A DNA stretch of 64,000 bases from Psychroserpens ponticola (GCF_023556315.2 NZ_CP116221.1:2429001-2493000), one strand, 5' to 3'. Positions 26,817-38,148 are shown, numbered from the stretch's first letter. The notes: a model not told the origin generated them from the letters alone. Numbers and translations: made by a program.

Positions 26817-29800
26817 ATGAAATTTTTTACACTTTCGCTAAGAGCGTATGCAATAATTTGTTGTGTACTTCTATTTTCAAAATTTGCTTTATCACAAACT
26901 CCAGATTATAAAGTTCAACATCTAGAAGATAATATTGCAAGGTCTGGTGGAAGCAACACAAGCTTCACTCCAGTTTCTTCGCTAAATAATGCTGTTGAAT
27001 TAGCTAACAACAACAGAAAATCAAATGCAGGACAAAGTGGTTCTGCGGCTAATTTAGATGGTGACGACTTGGCTGGAGCAAGGCAATTAACAAATACAGG
27101 CACACTTACTTACTATAGAGAAGGTAGTTCATTAAATTCAAATATGAGATTCAATACCTCATTATGGGAATATATTGGTGCTCCAGGAGGAAATAATGAA
27201 ATGATTGTAAGAGGAAGATATGCTGTTAACTTAAATGGAACTAATAATAGTATTACTCAAGCTCTATCTGGTATTTCAAATGCGAATGATTGTATTCCTT
27301 TTATAACAGGAATAATGAATGATACTACAAATGATGATGCTGATTCTGGTACAGCTATAGCATATTTAGAAAACGCAACAACATTAAGAGTACGTAAAGG
27401 ATCTAATGACAATGATGTTACTGTATATATAACTGTTGTTGAATTTACTGGGAGCAACTGGACTGTACTTCATGGTGATTCTGGGAATAGTTCAAATGAT
27501 ACTGGAACATTTACTATTAATAACAATTCAGATGGTACTGGAACAGTGACGAATGTAAGTTCTTGGAATGATGCCATTATATTTTCACATCATATTGGAG
27601 ATACAGGAGCAAGTGGAGACAATGATGCGATTGCTGATAATTGGCCAGTAATGGAACCTGGAAGCTCAAACAACACTGTAGATTGGACCTTTAATGGAAA
27701 TCATGATTCTGCAGGAACAAATAGACATTTTGTACATGTGCTTACCAACTCAGGGCTAAATGTAACACGATTCCAAAATACAAGTAATTCTGCTAATGAA
27801 ACTACAATTAATATTACTAGTGCTGGGTTATCTGATGTAAACCAGGCATTAATTGTGGGAAGTTCAATATCTTCTGGTGGAGGTTCTGCATATGGGAGAG
27901 GTTGGAGAAATTATTACTTTAACTCAGCCACGCAAGCTGCTCATTGGGCTCATAGATCTGGTAACACAATGGCTCATGAAATTCAAATCGTTGATTTATC
28001 CGGATTAAATACAATTATTGCAGGTCCAGAAATTAATATTACTGGAAATTCAAATACTATTAATGATGGAGATACCACTCCAACACTAACAGATGATACC
28101 GATTTTGGAAATGTAAATGCATCTGCAGGAAACCATGTTAACACCTTTACAATACAAAATATAGGAACAACTTCTTTATCTGTTAATACAACAATTAATA
28201 TATCTGGCACTCATGCCTCAGACTTTACTGTTACTGCAACTCCGTCTGCTTCGGTAGCAGCATCTGGCACTACAACTTTTGACATCACCTTTAATCCTAG
28301 TGCTGTAGGTTTACGCACAGCATCAGTAAGTATTATAAATGGTGATAGTGATGAAAACCCTTACAACTTTGATATTGAAGGTACAGGTACAGTACTAACT
28401 TATTGTACATCTTCAGGAACAAATTCTGATAGTTATACTGATAATATTAGATTTGTAGATTTTAATACAATTAATAATTCATCACCAAATGCTGATATTG
28501 GTTATTCAGATTATACAGGTATTTCTACAACAATAACTCAAGGTTCTACATATGATTTAACTGTTAATGTTAATACCACTGGTGGCTATACTTATCATGT
28601 TACTGCTTGGATAGACTGGAATCAAAATGGAGACTTTACTGATGGTGGTGAATCTTATGATCTAGGGTCTGCTTATAATACAGCTAATGGACCTCCAACT
28701 GGTTCTCCTTTATCAATTACAGTACCAGGAACATCAACTTTAGGTACAACGCGAATGCGTATAACTACAAAATGGGCTTCAGATGCAACGAGTTGTGAAA
28801 CTGGTTTTGATGGTGAAGTTGAAGACTATACTCTTGAAATAATTACAGCAACACCTGCTCCAGAAATTAATATTCAAGGAAATGCAACAACAATAGCTGA
28901 TGGAGATACCACTCCAAACTTTAGTGATGACACCGATTTTGGAAATATTGATGTTGCAGCTGGAACTAAGGTTAATACATTTACCATTGAAAATACAGGA
29001 ACTTCATCTTTGTCTGTAGGAACGATTAACATTTCTGGCACAAATGCATCAGACTTTACAGTTACTTCCAGCCCATCTGCTTCAGTGGCGGCATATGGTA
29101 GTACAACTTTTGATATCACTTTCAATCCTAGTGCTATTGGTCTTAGAACAGCATCAGTAAGTATTATAAATGATGATAGTGATGAAAACCCTTATAGCTT
29201 TGATATCGAAGGAACTGGCACAGTTACTACCTACTCTAATGTAACTGTTTCCGTAGATTGGCCAAGTTATGCCAATGAAAACACTGTGGAGATTTATTCG
29301 CCTAGCGGAACACTTATAAACACTATTAATTCTGGTGGAGCTAGTCCTTTTGACACAATACTAAACCTTGGTTGTTTAGAAGATTTAACTAATTATTACA
29401 TCATCATGTATGATTCGTGGGATGATGGATGGCAAGGTCCAGACAACATCACAGTAACCGCTGGTGGTACAGAAGTTATCAACCAAGATGGAGACTCAGC
29501 TACTTCTGGAGGTGTAACAGTATATTTTGATGTCTCTGGTGGAGGGAGTAACGAAATAGAAATTACAGGAAATGGAAACACAATAAACGATGGAGATATA
29601 ACTCCAATTGTTACTGATGATACTGATTTCGGAAACGTAAACGTTTCAGGTGGTACTGACGCAAATACTTTTACAATCAATAATGTTGGATGTTCAGACT
29701 TAAATTTAACCGGTTCTTCTCCATATATTACAATTGCAGGTACGCATGCAGCAGATTTTACAATTACAACGATTCCTTCTGCATTAATCACAAGTGGAAA

Positions 29801-32800
29801 TAGTACAACTTTTGAAATCACTTTTAATCCAAGTGCTATCGGCTTAAGAACAGCTTCAATTAGTATCGCTAATGATGATAGTGACGAAAACCCATATAAC
29901 TTTAACATTCATGGAAATGGATTTACTCCAGGTCCAGAAATAAACATTACAGGTAATAGCAATTCTATTAATGATGGTGACACTACTCCTAGCCTTACGG
30001 ATGACACAGATTTTGGAAATGTAGCTATCGCTGCAGGTACTAACGTTAATACATTTACGATACAAAATACAGGAACAGCATCGTTATCTGTTGGAACAAT
30101 TACAATTTCTGGCGCAAACGCTGCAGACTTTACTGTGACTTCTAGCCCATCATCTTCTGTTGCTGCTTCTGGTAGTACATCATTCGATATTACATTTAAC
30201 CCAAGCGCTATAGGTATAAAGACTGCATCTGTTAGTATAGTAAATGATGATAGCGATGAAAACCCTTATAACTTTGATATTCAAGGTACAGGTACTGTTC
30301 CTGCTTTTTCAAACGTAAGTGTTTCGGTTAATTGGCCATCATATGCATATGAAAATAGAGTTGAAATTTACACGCCTACTGGTACACTTATTAATTCCAT
30401 AGGCTATGGAGGAACTGCATCACATAGTGAAACAATCAACCTTGGTTGTTTAGAAGATTTAAACAATTATTACTTCATCATGTATGATACTTGGAATGAT
30501 GGTTGGCAAGGTGCTGATAACATAACCATTACATCTGGAGGCTCCATTGTTATTAACCAAGATGGAAATTCAGCAACTACAGGAGGTGTAACAACTTACT
30601 TTGATGTTTCTGGTGGTGGTGGTGATAATGAAATTGAAATTACTGGTAACGGTACAACTATTTCAGATGGTGATACAACACCATCTATCTTTGATAATTC
30701 AGATTTTGGAAATGTTGATGTCGCTTCTGGAACTAATGCAAATACATTTACCATAAATAATTTTGGATGTAGTGATTTAAATTTAACGGCAGCTTCACCA
30801 TATATCACAATATCTGGTGCGAATGCAGCCGATTTTTCAATCACCTCTATTCCTTCATCTTTGGTGTCTAGTGGAAATAGTACCACTTTTGAGATCACTT
30901 TTAATCCTAGTGCTATCGGTTTAAGAACTGCTTCTGTAACTATCGCAAATGATGATAGTGATGAAAATCCTTATAACTTCAACATTCATGGAAATGGTGC
31001 TTCTGCCACGTATTCTAATGTAACTGTTTCTGTAAGTTGGCCATCATATGCCTATGAAAATAGAGTGGAAATCTATACACCTAGTGGAGTGCTTATTGAC
31101 TCTTATGGTTATGTTGCTCCATTTTCAGATGCAACTTTACTTGATCTTGGCTGTTTAGAGGATTTAAACAATTATTACTTCATCATGTATGATAATGCAA
31201 ATGATGGTTGGGATGGAACTGACAATATTACCATTACAGCTGGAGGATCTACAGTAATAAATCAAGATGGAGATTCAGCTACTTCAGGAGGTGTAACAAC
31301 CTATTTTAATGTCTCTGGTGGAGGTGGTGGCAATGAAATTGAAATCACTGGTAACGGAATAACTATTACAGATGGTGATACAACTCCAGCTACCCTTGAT
31401 GACACAGATTTTGGTAGTATTGATATTACTGCAGGAACTAATGCTCATACATTTACAATAAATAACATTGGTTGTATTGGCTTAAATTTAACTGCAGCTT
31501 CTCCTTATATTACGATATCTGGTGCGCATGCAGGTGATTTTTCAATCACTAACATTCCTTCTCCTTCAATTGCTAGCGGAAATAGTACAACTTTCGAAAT
31601 CACTTTCAATCCTAGTGCAATTGGCTTAAGAACAGCTTCTTTAAGTATTGCTAATGATGATAGTGACGAAAACCCATATAACTTTAACATTCAAGGAACA
31701 GGATTTACTGCTGCTCCTGAAATCAATATAACAGGAAACGGTAACACAATTAATGATGGAGATATATTTCCATCAACGACAGATGATACAGAATTTCCTG
31801 CCGTATCTGTAACTGGAGCAACACATACAAAAACATATACAATTGAAAATACTGGTGCTGCAACTTTGAATATAGGAACAATAACAATCAGTGGACTTCA
31901 TGCAGGAGATTTCTCTGTAACTGCTAGCCCTTCATCATCTGTAGCCGCTTTTGGTTCAACTACTTTTAATATTACTTTTGACCCAAGTGTTGTTGGACTC
32001 AGAACAGCAAATATTATTGTTGCAAACAACGATAGTGATGAAAGCACTTATTATTTTAGCATTCAAGGTTATGGTATTACACCTGGAGCGTGTACAGTAA
32101 CAGTATCTTCTTTTCCGTATGAAGAAAGTTTTGAATCTGGTTTTGGTCTTTGGACACAAGGTGTAAATGCCATTGATGATGATTTTAACTGGTCAAGAAC
32201 TACGAGTTCCACTCCTTCAGGATCAACTGGTCCAAATGCTGCTCCAGATGGTAACTATTATAGCTTTACTGAAGCAAATGGGAATAATAATAGTACAACA
32301 TTATTAAATAGCCCTTGCTTTGATTTAACTAGCGCTAGCAATCCAAAATTTACATTTTCATACCATATGTATGGCAGTGGAATGGGAGACTTATTCGTTG
32401 AACTTAGTACTGATAATGGAATAAATTATCCTAATATCTTATACACTAATTCAGGTGAAATACACGCAAATTCTAATTCCTCATTTACTCCAATAAGTAT
32501 AGACTTAAGCAGCTATATAGGGCAAACTGTTAGAATAAGATTTAGAGGTGAGGTTGCTGGATCTAACTCCAGTGATATGGCTATCGATTTGTTAACTTTA
32601 GAAGACAAACCTACACCAACAGTAGCACCAGGTGGTGTAACTGCTGACTTAGGCTTATGGCTTAAAACTGATGTTGGGCTTAGTTATACTAGTGGACAAG
32701 ATGTTACTGATTGGGTAGATCAAGGTCTTGGTAGTGACGCTAAAGTAAATCACTCAAACCAAGCTCCGACATACTATGATAACACTTCTAAAAATGTGAA

Positions 32801-35800
32801 TTTTAATCCAGTAATTGAATTTGACAATTCATACACTGCATTAAACATTGATAGTGATTATTCACATGATAGTACTAATACTGAATTTTTATCTGGTGAC
32901 TATGGTTTTTACACACAAGAAGTTTTTATTGTATTAATTCCAGACAATACACCTATTAATACTTCCTTTGGTTTTATGGATGTATTTTGTAGTGATTCCC
33001 AATTAGAAGTTCAGGCTACAGATGCCACAGGAATTGGTTTTGGTAATTATACAGGTAGAGTAAATAACGAAATTATTTGTTACGCACATGATTCTTATGA
33101 CAATTCATATGGTGATGGCTACGCTGTTGCCGAAATAGGTACAGGATCAAGTTACAATAATGTAGGTATAATTAATACAAGGAATAATCCTGCCGTAACA
33201 CAACAAGAATTATTTTATAACGCTAATGATATAGGAACAACTCAAAATGATATTGCTGAGTTTATGAATACCAACGATTCTCGATGGTGGCTTGGACGTT
33301 CTGAAGGTTGGGAAGCTTCTTTAAATGCAAGAGTTGCTGAGGTTATTACCTATTCAACTAGAAAAGATGACGCAAACTTAACTCAAGAACGAAATAGAAT
33401 CCAATCTTATTTAGGTATTAAATATGGGATTACTTTAGGTGTAAATGGCACATCGCAAGATTATGTTAACAGTGACGGAACCGTAATTTGGGATCAATCA
33501 GCAGATTCTGGAAATTACAATTATGATATTGCTGGTATAGGTAGAGATGATGCCTCTGGATTAAATCAAAAACAATCTAGAAGTGTTAATAATGCTTTAG
33601 ACGGTGGATTTCGTAGCGAAGGTGTTCTTACTATGGGACTATCTGATATATACACAACAAATAACATAAACAAAGCTTCTAATCCAACAGAGCTTGGAGA
33701 TAAAGAATTTTTAGTTTGGGGAAATAATGGTGCAGATTTAGATTTAGCTGCTTCAGTAATTTCTGTAAACATGAGTGCTGGAATTTCACCTGCACTTAGC
33801 ACAGATGTATCCTTTACTGCAATGCGACGTATCTGGAAAGTCGAAGAAAATGGTGGCGATGTTCCAACAATGAAAGTAAGAATTCCTCAAAACGCTATCA
33901 GAAATATTACTCCACCTGGTAACTTTTATATGTTCATTTCAAGTACAGGTGTATTTGATCCAACTGCCGATTACAGAGTAATGACAGATGATGGAAATGG
34001 AAATCTTGAGACAGAATACGATTTTGATAATACAAAGTATATCACTTTTGGATATGCTCCTCAGGTTATCGTTGAACGTTCAATTTATTTTGATGGCGTA
34101 GTTGACTATGTTGACATGGAAGATGCTTTAGATTTAAATCCTGATGAATTTACTATTTCAGCTTGGATAAAAAGGGATGCCACAGATACTGGATCAAAAT
34201 CAATTTTGTCTAAAAGAAATACAGCGTTTACTCAAGGTTATGATTTTAAAGTATTAGGCAACAACAGACTTCAAATTTATTGGAAAAATGGAAGTAATCA
34301 GTATTTAAATTCTACAACTTTAATTCCTAATGAAGAGTGGCATCATGTAGCCGCAACTTATGATGGTACAACTGTTAGTTTATATATTGATGGCGTACTA
34401 GAAACATCTGCTGCGAGAACACCTCCTGTTGCCACTGATGAATCTTTTTATATCGCTGCTGGTGGTAAAGGAACTCCTACACAACACTTCAAAGGAAACA
34501 TCGATGAAGTAAGAGTTTGGGATAAATTACTTTCTCAAGAACAGTTAAGATTTATCATGAATCAAGAAATTGAAGATAATTCATCTATAGTTGCTGGTAA
34601 AGTTTTACCAAATTCAATAAGTAAAAATGATGTAGAAACAATTCCTTGGAACGATTTAGCAGGTTATTATCCAATGTCTGTATACACGTATACAAATACA
34701 GAAGACGCCTCCGGAAATAGTAATCAAGGTGCATTAAGAAATTTAAATACAGTTGATCGACAAACTGCTCCATTGCCTTATGAGTCTACTCAAAATGGTG
34801 ACTGGGACCTTCAAAGTACTTGGGCTAACGGAAGCGTTCAAACTATTCCAGGAACAACTTCAATTGTTGATAGTAATCAGACTGTAGATTGGAATATTAT
34901 AAGGACCAATCACAATATTACTATTAATGATGACTCTGATTTACCTGCTAGTAAAAATGGAAATAGAACTGTTTTAGGATTAATGGTAGATAGTAACGAG
35001 TTAGAAGTTAGTGGTGTTACCGATGCCACAACAAATTCAGGTTATGGTTTAACAGTATCTCACTTTTTAGACTTAACAGGTACTATTGATCTTGAAGGAG
35101 AATCTCAATTAATACAAACTGCAGATAGTGATTTAGTAGTTGCTAGTTCAGGACGATTAGAACGGGATCAACAAGGTACAGCCGATACATTTACATATAA
35201 CTATTGGTCTTCTCCTGTTGGTCAAACAGATATGGAAACTAATGAATTTAGATATAACCTAACAAATGTTATGCAAAATGTTGGTTTTCAAACTACAGGT
35301 TATAATGGTACAACTTCTCCATTGAGAATTGCAGATTACTGGGTATGGACATTTTCTAACTTAGCTGATGGCGATTACTCTGCATGGCAACAAACAAGAA
35401 GTACTGGCGCTATTTTAGCTGGTGAAGGATTTACAATGAAAGGCCCAGGATCTGGCGCACTAACTGATGATCAAAACTATATCTTTAGAGGTAAACCAAA
35501 TAATGGTCATATCGATTTAACAATAAACGCTGGTAATAATTATCTAGTTGGTAATCCTTATGCTTCAGCTATAGATGCTGTAGAATTTATAAATGACAAC
35601 TTAGGTGTGACAACTGGTACGCTGTACTTCTGGGAACATTGGGGCGGAGGAAATCATGTCTTACAAGACTACCAAGGTGGTTATGCATTAATGAACTTAT
35701 CTGGAGGTACACCTTCAGTAACACTTGGTCAACCAGTATCTGGCATTAGTAACACTGGTACAGCGAGAAAAACTCCAGGTAGATATATACCTGTAAGTCA

Positions 35801-36641
35801 AGGTTTCTTTGTGGTTGCAGATGCAGGAGGACAAATCAAATTTGAAAATGATCAACGTCAATTCCAAAAAGAAGATGGAACATTAAACGGAAACTCTGTT
35901 TTTGTTAGAAATAGTGAAGCTACAGCAAGTGCTTATCAAACGGAGTCTACTAGTGGAGATCCTAGAATGAAATTTAGAATCGGTGTTTACACTGTTAATA
36001 CAATTCAACGTCAATTATTATTAACTATTGATCCAAATGCTACTACAGCTGTAGACTTAGGATATGATGGTATTCTAAATGAAGTTCAAATGGATGATAT
36101 GTTCTGGATGATTGATGGAGATAAATATATTATTCAGGGTAGTAATGATGTCGAAATTGATACAACGTATCCATTAGGTATTAAAACGGATTCCGAAGGT
36201 ATAAATACAATTAGTATCAACAGTCTTGAGAACGTACCTGATAGTTTAGACATTTTCATCCATGATATCGAAAATAACATCTATCATAACTTAAGAGATA
36301 GTGATTACGAAATCTTCCTTAATGCAGGTGAGTATTTAGATCGTTTTGAAGTAACATTTAGAGATGCAGAAGATACTTTAGAAATTGAGGACAACGAATT
36401 AAGCTCATTAGAAGTATACTACTCTAATGACATTGAAAGCCTAGTATTATTAAACCCTAATTTCAAACATGTGAAGTCTATCGAACTATTCAACATTGTT
36501 GGACAATCGATTCACACTATAAAAGATATTTCAGAACTGGACTATTCTGAATATGAAGTTAAGAATTTAAGTTCTGGAACTTATATTGTAAAAATTAATA
36601 CTGGAAGCGGTTCAGTATCCAAGAAAGTTCTTGTAAAATAA
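26817..36641 (+). CDS. Giant T9SS type A surface protein: anchor-D repeats, GEVED, MAM, LamG
   Basis: The product has 3274 residues, with a signal peptide at about 1-27 (ending FALSQ). An unrecognised N-terminal domain runs to about 400. Seven choice-of-anchor-D (ASPM/SPD-2/Hydin-like) units come next, each with the marker INDGDTTP and ending TFNPSAIGLRTASV and SDENPYNF. The first two are separated by a GEVED domain (WIDWNQNGDFTDGGE), and three copies of a domain with the signature MYDSWDDGWQG are interleaved. A MAM-like domain (about 1760-1920; FPYEESFESG) precedes a DUF8202-like block (LGLWLKTDVG) and LamG (about 2420-2590; YFDGVVDYVDMED). The module shared with the gene at 14059 and a type A sorting domain (IELFNIVGQSI, SSGTYIVKIN) end the protein. 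It is a probable surface adhesin. Confidence 0.92.
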   Translation: MKFFTLSLRAYAIICCVLLFSKFALSQTPDYKVQHLEDNIARSGGSNTSFTPVSSLNNAVELANNNRKSNAGQSGSAANLDGDDLAGARQLTNTGTLTYYREGSSLNSNMRFNTSLWEYIGAPGGNNEMIVRGRYAVNLNGTNNSITQALSGISNANDCIPFITGIMNDTTNDDADSGTAIAYLENATTLRVRKGSNDNDVTVYITVVEFTGSNWTVLHGDSGNSSNDTGTFTINNNSDGTGTVTNVSSWNDAIIFSHHIGDTGASGDNDAIADNWPVMEPGSSNNTVDWTFNGNHDSAGTNRHFVHVLTNSGLNVTRFQNTSNSANETTINITSAGLSDVNQALIVGSSISSGGGSAYGRGWRNYYFNSATQAAHWAHRSGNTMAHEIQIVDLSGLNTIIAGPEINITGNSNTINDGDTTPTLTDDTDFGNVNASAGNHVNTFTIQNIGTTSLSVNTTINISGTHASDFTVTATPSASVAASGTTTFDITFNPSAVGLRTASVSIINGDSDENPYNFDIEGTGTVLTYCTSSGTNSDSYTDNIRFVDFNTINNSSPNADIGYSDYTGISTTITQGSTYDLTVNVNTTGGYTYHVTAWIDWNQNGDFTDGGESYDLGSAYNTANGPPTGSPLSITVPGTSTLGTTRMRITTKWASDATSCETGFDGEVEDYTLEIITATPAPEINIQGNATTIADGDTTPNFSDDTDFGNIDVAAGTKVNTFTIENTGTSSLSVGTINISGTNASDFTVTSSPSASVAAYGSTTFDITFNPSAIGLRTASVSIINDDSDENPYSFDIEGTGTVTTYSNVTVSVDWPSYANENTVEIYSPSGTLINTINSGGASPFDTILNLGCLEDLTNYYIIMYDSWDDGWQGPDNITVTAGGTEVINQDGDSATSGGVTVYFDVSGGGSNEIEITGNGNTINDGDITPIVTDDTDFGNVNVSGGTDANTFTINNVGCSDLNLTGSSPYITIAGTHAADFTITTIPSALITSGNSTTFEITFNPSAIGLRTASISIANDDSDENPYNFNIHGNGFTPGPEINITGNSNSINDGDTTPSLTDDTDFGNVAIAAGTNVNTFTIQNTGTASLSVGTITISGANAADFTVTSSPSSSVAASGSTSFDITFNPSAIGIKTASVSIVNDDSDENPYNFDIQGTGTVPAFSNVSVSVNWPSYAYENRVEIYTPTGTLINSIGYGGTASHSETINLGCLEDLNNYYFIMYDTWNDGWQGADNITITSGGSIVINQDGNSATTGGVTTYFDVSGGGGDNEIEITGNGTTISDGDTTPSIFDNSDFGNVDVASGTNANTFTINNFGCSDLNLTAASPYITISGANAADFSITSIPSSLVSSGNSTTFEITFNPSAIGLRTASVTIANDDSDENPYNFNIHGNGASATYSNVTVSVSWPSYAYENRVEIYTPSGVLIDSYGYVAPFSDATLLDLGCLEDLNNYYFIMYDNANDGWDGTDNITITAGGSTVINQDGDSATSGGVTTYFNVSGGGGGNEIEITGNGITITDGDTTPATLDDTDFGSIDITAGTNAHTFTINNIGCIGLNLTAASPYITISGAHAGDFSITNIPSPSIASGNSTTFEITFNPSAIGLRTASLSIANDDSDENPYNFNIQGTGFTAAPEINITGNGNTINDGDIFPSTTDDTEFPAVSVTGATHTKTYTIENTGAATLNIGTITISGLHAGDFSVTASPSSSVAAFGSTTFNITFDPSVVGLRTANIIVANNDSDESTYYFSIQGYGITPGACTVTVSSFPYEESFESGFGLWTQGVNAIDDDFNWSRTTSSTPSGSTGPNAAPDGNYYSFTEANGNNNSTTLLNSPCFDLTSASNPKFTFSYHMYGSGMGDLFVELSTDNGINYPNILYTNSGEIHANSNSSFTPISIDLSSYIGQTVRIRFRGEVAGSNSSDMAIDLLTLEDKPTPTVAPGGVTADLGLWLKTDVGLSYTSGQDVTDWVDQGLGSDAKVNHSNQAPTYYDNTSKNVNFNPVIEFDNSYTALNIDSDYSHDSTNTEFLSGDYGFYTQEVFIVLIPDNTPINTSFGFMDVFCSDSQLEVQATDATGIGFGNYTGRVNNEIICYAHDSYDNSYGDGYAVAEIGTGSSYNNVGIINTRNNPAVTQQELFYNANDIGTTQNDIAEFMNTNDSRWWLGRSEGWEASLNARVAEVITYSTRKDDANLTQERNRIQSYLGIKYGITLGVNGTSQDYVNSDGTVIWDQSADSGNYNYDIAGIGRDDASGLNQKQSRSVNNALDGGFRSEGVLTMGLSDIYTTNNINKASNPTELGDKEFLVWGNNGADLDLAASVISVNMSAGISPALSTDVSFTAMRRIWKVEENGGDVPTMKVRIPQNAIRNITPPGNFYMFISSTGVFDPTADYRVMTDDGNGNLETEYDFDNTKYITFGYAPQVIVERSIYFDGVVDYVDMEDALDLNPDEFTISAWIKRDATDTGSKSILSKRNTAFTQGYDFKVLGNNRLQIYWKNGSNQYLNSTTLIPNEEWHHVAATYDGTTVSLYIDGVLETSAARTPPVATDESFYIAAGGKGTPTQHFKGNIDEVRVWDKLLSQEQLRFIMNQEIEDNSSIVAGKVLPNSISKNDVETIPWNDLAGYYPMSVYTYTNTEDASGNSNQGALRNLNTVDRQTAPLPYESTQNGDWDLQSTWANGSVQTIPGTTSIVDSNQTVDWNIIRTNHNITINDDSDLPASKNGNRTVLGLMVDSNELEVSGVTDATTNSGYGLTVSHFLDLTGTIDLEGESQLIQTADSDLVVASSGRLERDQQGTADTFTYNYWSSPVGQTDMETNEFRYNLTNVMQNVGFQTTGYNGTTSPLRIADYWVWTFSNLADGDYSAWQQTRSTGAILAGEGFTMKGPGSGALTDDQNYIFRGKPNNGHIDLTINAGNNYLVGNPYASAIDAVEFINDNLGVTTGTLYFWEHWGGGNHVLQDYQGGYALMNLSGGTPSVTLGQPVSGISNTGTARKTPGRYIPVSQGFFVVADAGGQIKFENDQRQFQKEDGTLNGNSVFVRNSEATASAYQTESTSGDPRMKFRIGVYTVNTIQRQLLLTIDPNATTAVDLGYDGILNEVQMDDMFWMIDGDKYIIQGSNDVEIDTTYPLGIKTDSEGINTISINSLENVPDSLDIFIHDIENNIYHNLRDSDYEIFLNAGEYLDRFEVTFRDAEDTLEIEDNELSSLEVYYSNDIESLVLLNPNFKHVKSIELFNIVGQSIHTIKDISELDYSEYEVKNLSSGTYIVKINTGSGSVSKKVLVK
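28023..32080 (+). repeat. Seven anchor-D coding repeats with three interleaved DGW-domain copies
   Basis: Anchor-D units begin near 28026, 28860, 29550, 29935, 30625, 31333 and 31718. The DGW-type domain lies at about 29220-29540, 30300-30615 and 31005-31325. The arrangement implies duplication of two-domain blocks inside the gene. Confidence 0.75.
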
Positions 36642-36675
36642 TAGACCCAAATCTACCTTAAACTTAACTTATGTA

Positions 36676-36704
36676 AAAAGCCTCAAAGAAATTTGAGGCT
36701 TTTA
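36676..36704. terminator. Bidirectional terminator between the giant gene and hisS
   Basis: AAAAGCCTCAAA and TTTGAGGCTTTT form a 12-bp stem with a GAAA loop. It serves the plus-strand surface gene and the minus-strand hisS. Confidence 0.85.
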
Positions 36705-36730
36705 CTTTTACAATAAGTTGATTGGTATTT

Positions 36731-38104
36731 TTACTGTTGTATGGCTTTCAACATGTCATCAAATGAAAGGGATTCTTGATCCCCTGTTTTCATATTCTTT
36801 AACGTGAAGGTATTCGAATTTATTTCAGACTCACCTAAAAGCACAACAAAAGGGATATTACGTTTATTCGCATAATTAAATTGCTTAATCGTTTTCTTAT
36901 TATCTGGAAATAATTCAGTGCTTATACCATGTTCACGAAGTTTCTTTATAGCTTTCATGCTCGCTAAAGCTTCAGCATCACCAAAATTAATAAACAACAC
37001 ATTTACTGTATTGGTAACTGTTTCAGGAAACAAACCTAAATCTTCAAGCACTAAAGCGATTCGGTCCAAACCAAAACTAATGCCTACACCACTCATATCT
37101 TTCAATCCGAAGATTCCTGTTAAATCATCATAACGACCTCCTCCTCCAATCGATCCCATTTTAACCCCTTCTGGAGCAGACACTTCAAAAATTGCTCCAG
37201 TGTAATAGTTTAATCCACGTGCTAAGGTCACATCAAGTTGAAGTTTCGCTGTTTTTAAGCCAAGTGATTCAATGCCTTGATTTATAAATTCTAATTCTTC
37301 AATCCCTTTTTTACCTTCTTCGGAAGTATTTAAAATCGATTTCAATTCTGAAACCTGAGCTCCAAAATCTCCTGTTAAACTAAATAAAGGCTGTAATTTA
37401 TCAATTCCTGACTGCGGAATTCCTTTCTGAATCATTTCAGCTTTTACCTTCTCCTCTCCTATTTTATCAAGCTTATCTAAAGCCACTGTAAAATCGATAA
37501 GTTTATCTTGTGCTCCAATAACTTCAGCAATTCCAGATAAAATTTTACGGTTATTGATTTTTATTGTTACACCATTCAAGCCTAAAGCCGAAAACACGGC
37601 ATCATACAATTGAACAAATTCTACTTCTTGCCAAAGTGAATTACTCCCAACTACATCTGCATCACATTGATAAAATTCTCTAAATCGACCTTTTTGTGGT
37701 CGATCTGCTCTCCAAACGGGCTGAATTTGATAGCGTTTAAACGGAAAATCTATCTCATTTTGGTGTTGTACAACATATCTCGCAAAGGGAACAGTTAAAT
37801 CGTAACGAAGGGCTTTTTCTGAGATATTTGAAGTAATTTTTATTGAATCTTTAGAATCATAAAGTTCGGTATCAACTTTACTTAAATAATCACCACTATT
37901 CAGAATCTTAAAAATCAAGCGATCACCTTCTTCTCCATATTTCCCCATTAAGGTGCTTGAATTTTCAAAACTTGGTGTTTCGATAGGTTGAAATCCGAAA
38001 ACCTCAAACTGACTTCTAATCGTATTAAAAATATAATTACGTTTTGAAACTTCTTCAGGATTAAAATCTCTCGTGCCTTTTGGTATGCTTGGTTTTTGTG
38101 CCAT
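36731..38104 (-). CDS. hisS: Histidine--tRNA ligase
   Basis: This 457-residue class II aminoacyl-tRNA synthetase charges tRNA-His in the cytoplasm. Visible motifs are KGTRDF near the N-terminus, motif 2 [12 protein letters not shown] with [13 protein letters not shown], the histidine-binding RGLNYYTG, the glycine-rich GGGGRYDDL, and motif 3 [11 protein letters not shown]. The C-terminal anticodon-binding domain is complete. The start at 38104 ([14 protein letters not shown]) fits the family. The frame stays open 30 codons upstream, but that extension overlaps an intergenic palindromic repeat and has no family counterpart. Single-gene unit. Confidence 0.97.
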   Translation of the reverse strand: MAQKPSIPKGTRDFNPEEVSKRNYIFNTIRSQFEVFGFQPIETPSFENSSTLMGKYGEEGDRLIFKILNSGDYLSKVDTELYDSKDSIKITSNISEKALRYDLTVPFARYVVQHQNEIDFPFKRYQIQPVWRADRPQKGRFREFYQCDADVVGSNSLWQEVEFVQLYDAVFSALGLNGVTIKINNRKILSGIAEVIGAQDKLIDFTVALDKLDKIGEEKVKAEMIQKGIPQSGIDKLQPLFSLTGDFGAQVSELKSILNTSEEGKKGIEELEFINQGIESLGLKTAKLQLDVTLARGLNYYTGAIFEVSAPEGVKMGSIGGGGRYDDLTGIFGLKDMSGVGISFGLDRIALVLEDLGLFPETVTNTVNVLFINFGDAEALASMKAIKKLREHGISTELFPDNKKTIKQFNYANKRNIPFVVLLGESEINSNTFTLKNMKTGDQESLSFDDMLKAIQQ

Positions 38105-38148
38105 TTTAGTATTTAATATAGTCCAGTAGAAAAATTGATATAATCTAT

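Noticed and set aside
26915-34773. Antisense open frames in the second giant gene
   Set aside because: Same reasoning: shadows of Asn/Asp/Ser/Thr-rich sense codons.
5934-36641. T9SS core machinery in the surface-protein block
   Set aside because: No GldK/L/M/N, SprA, SprE, SprT or PorU/V-like genes are present; only cargo and a PorP/SprF-like partner.
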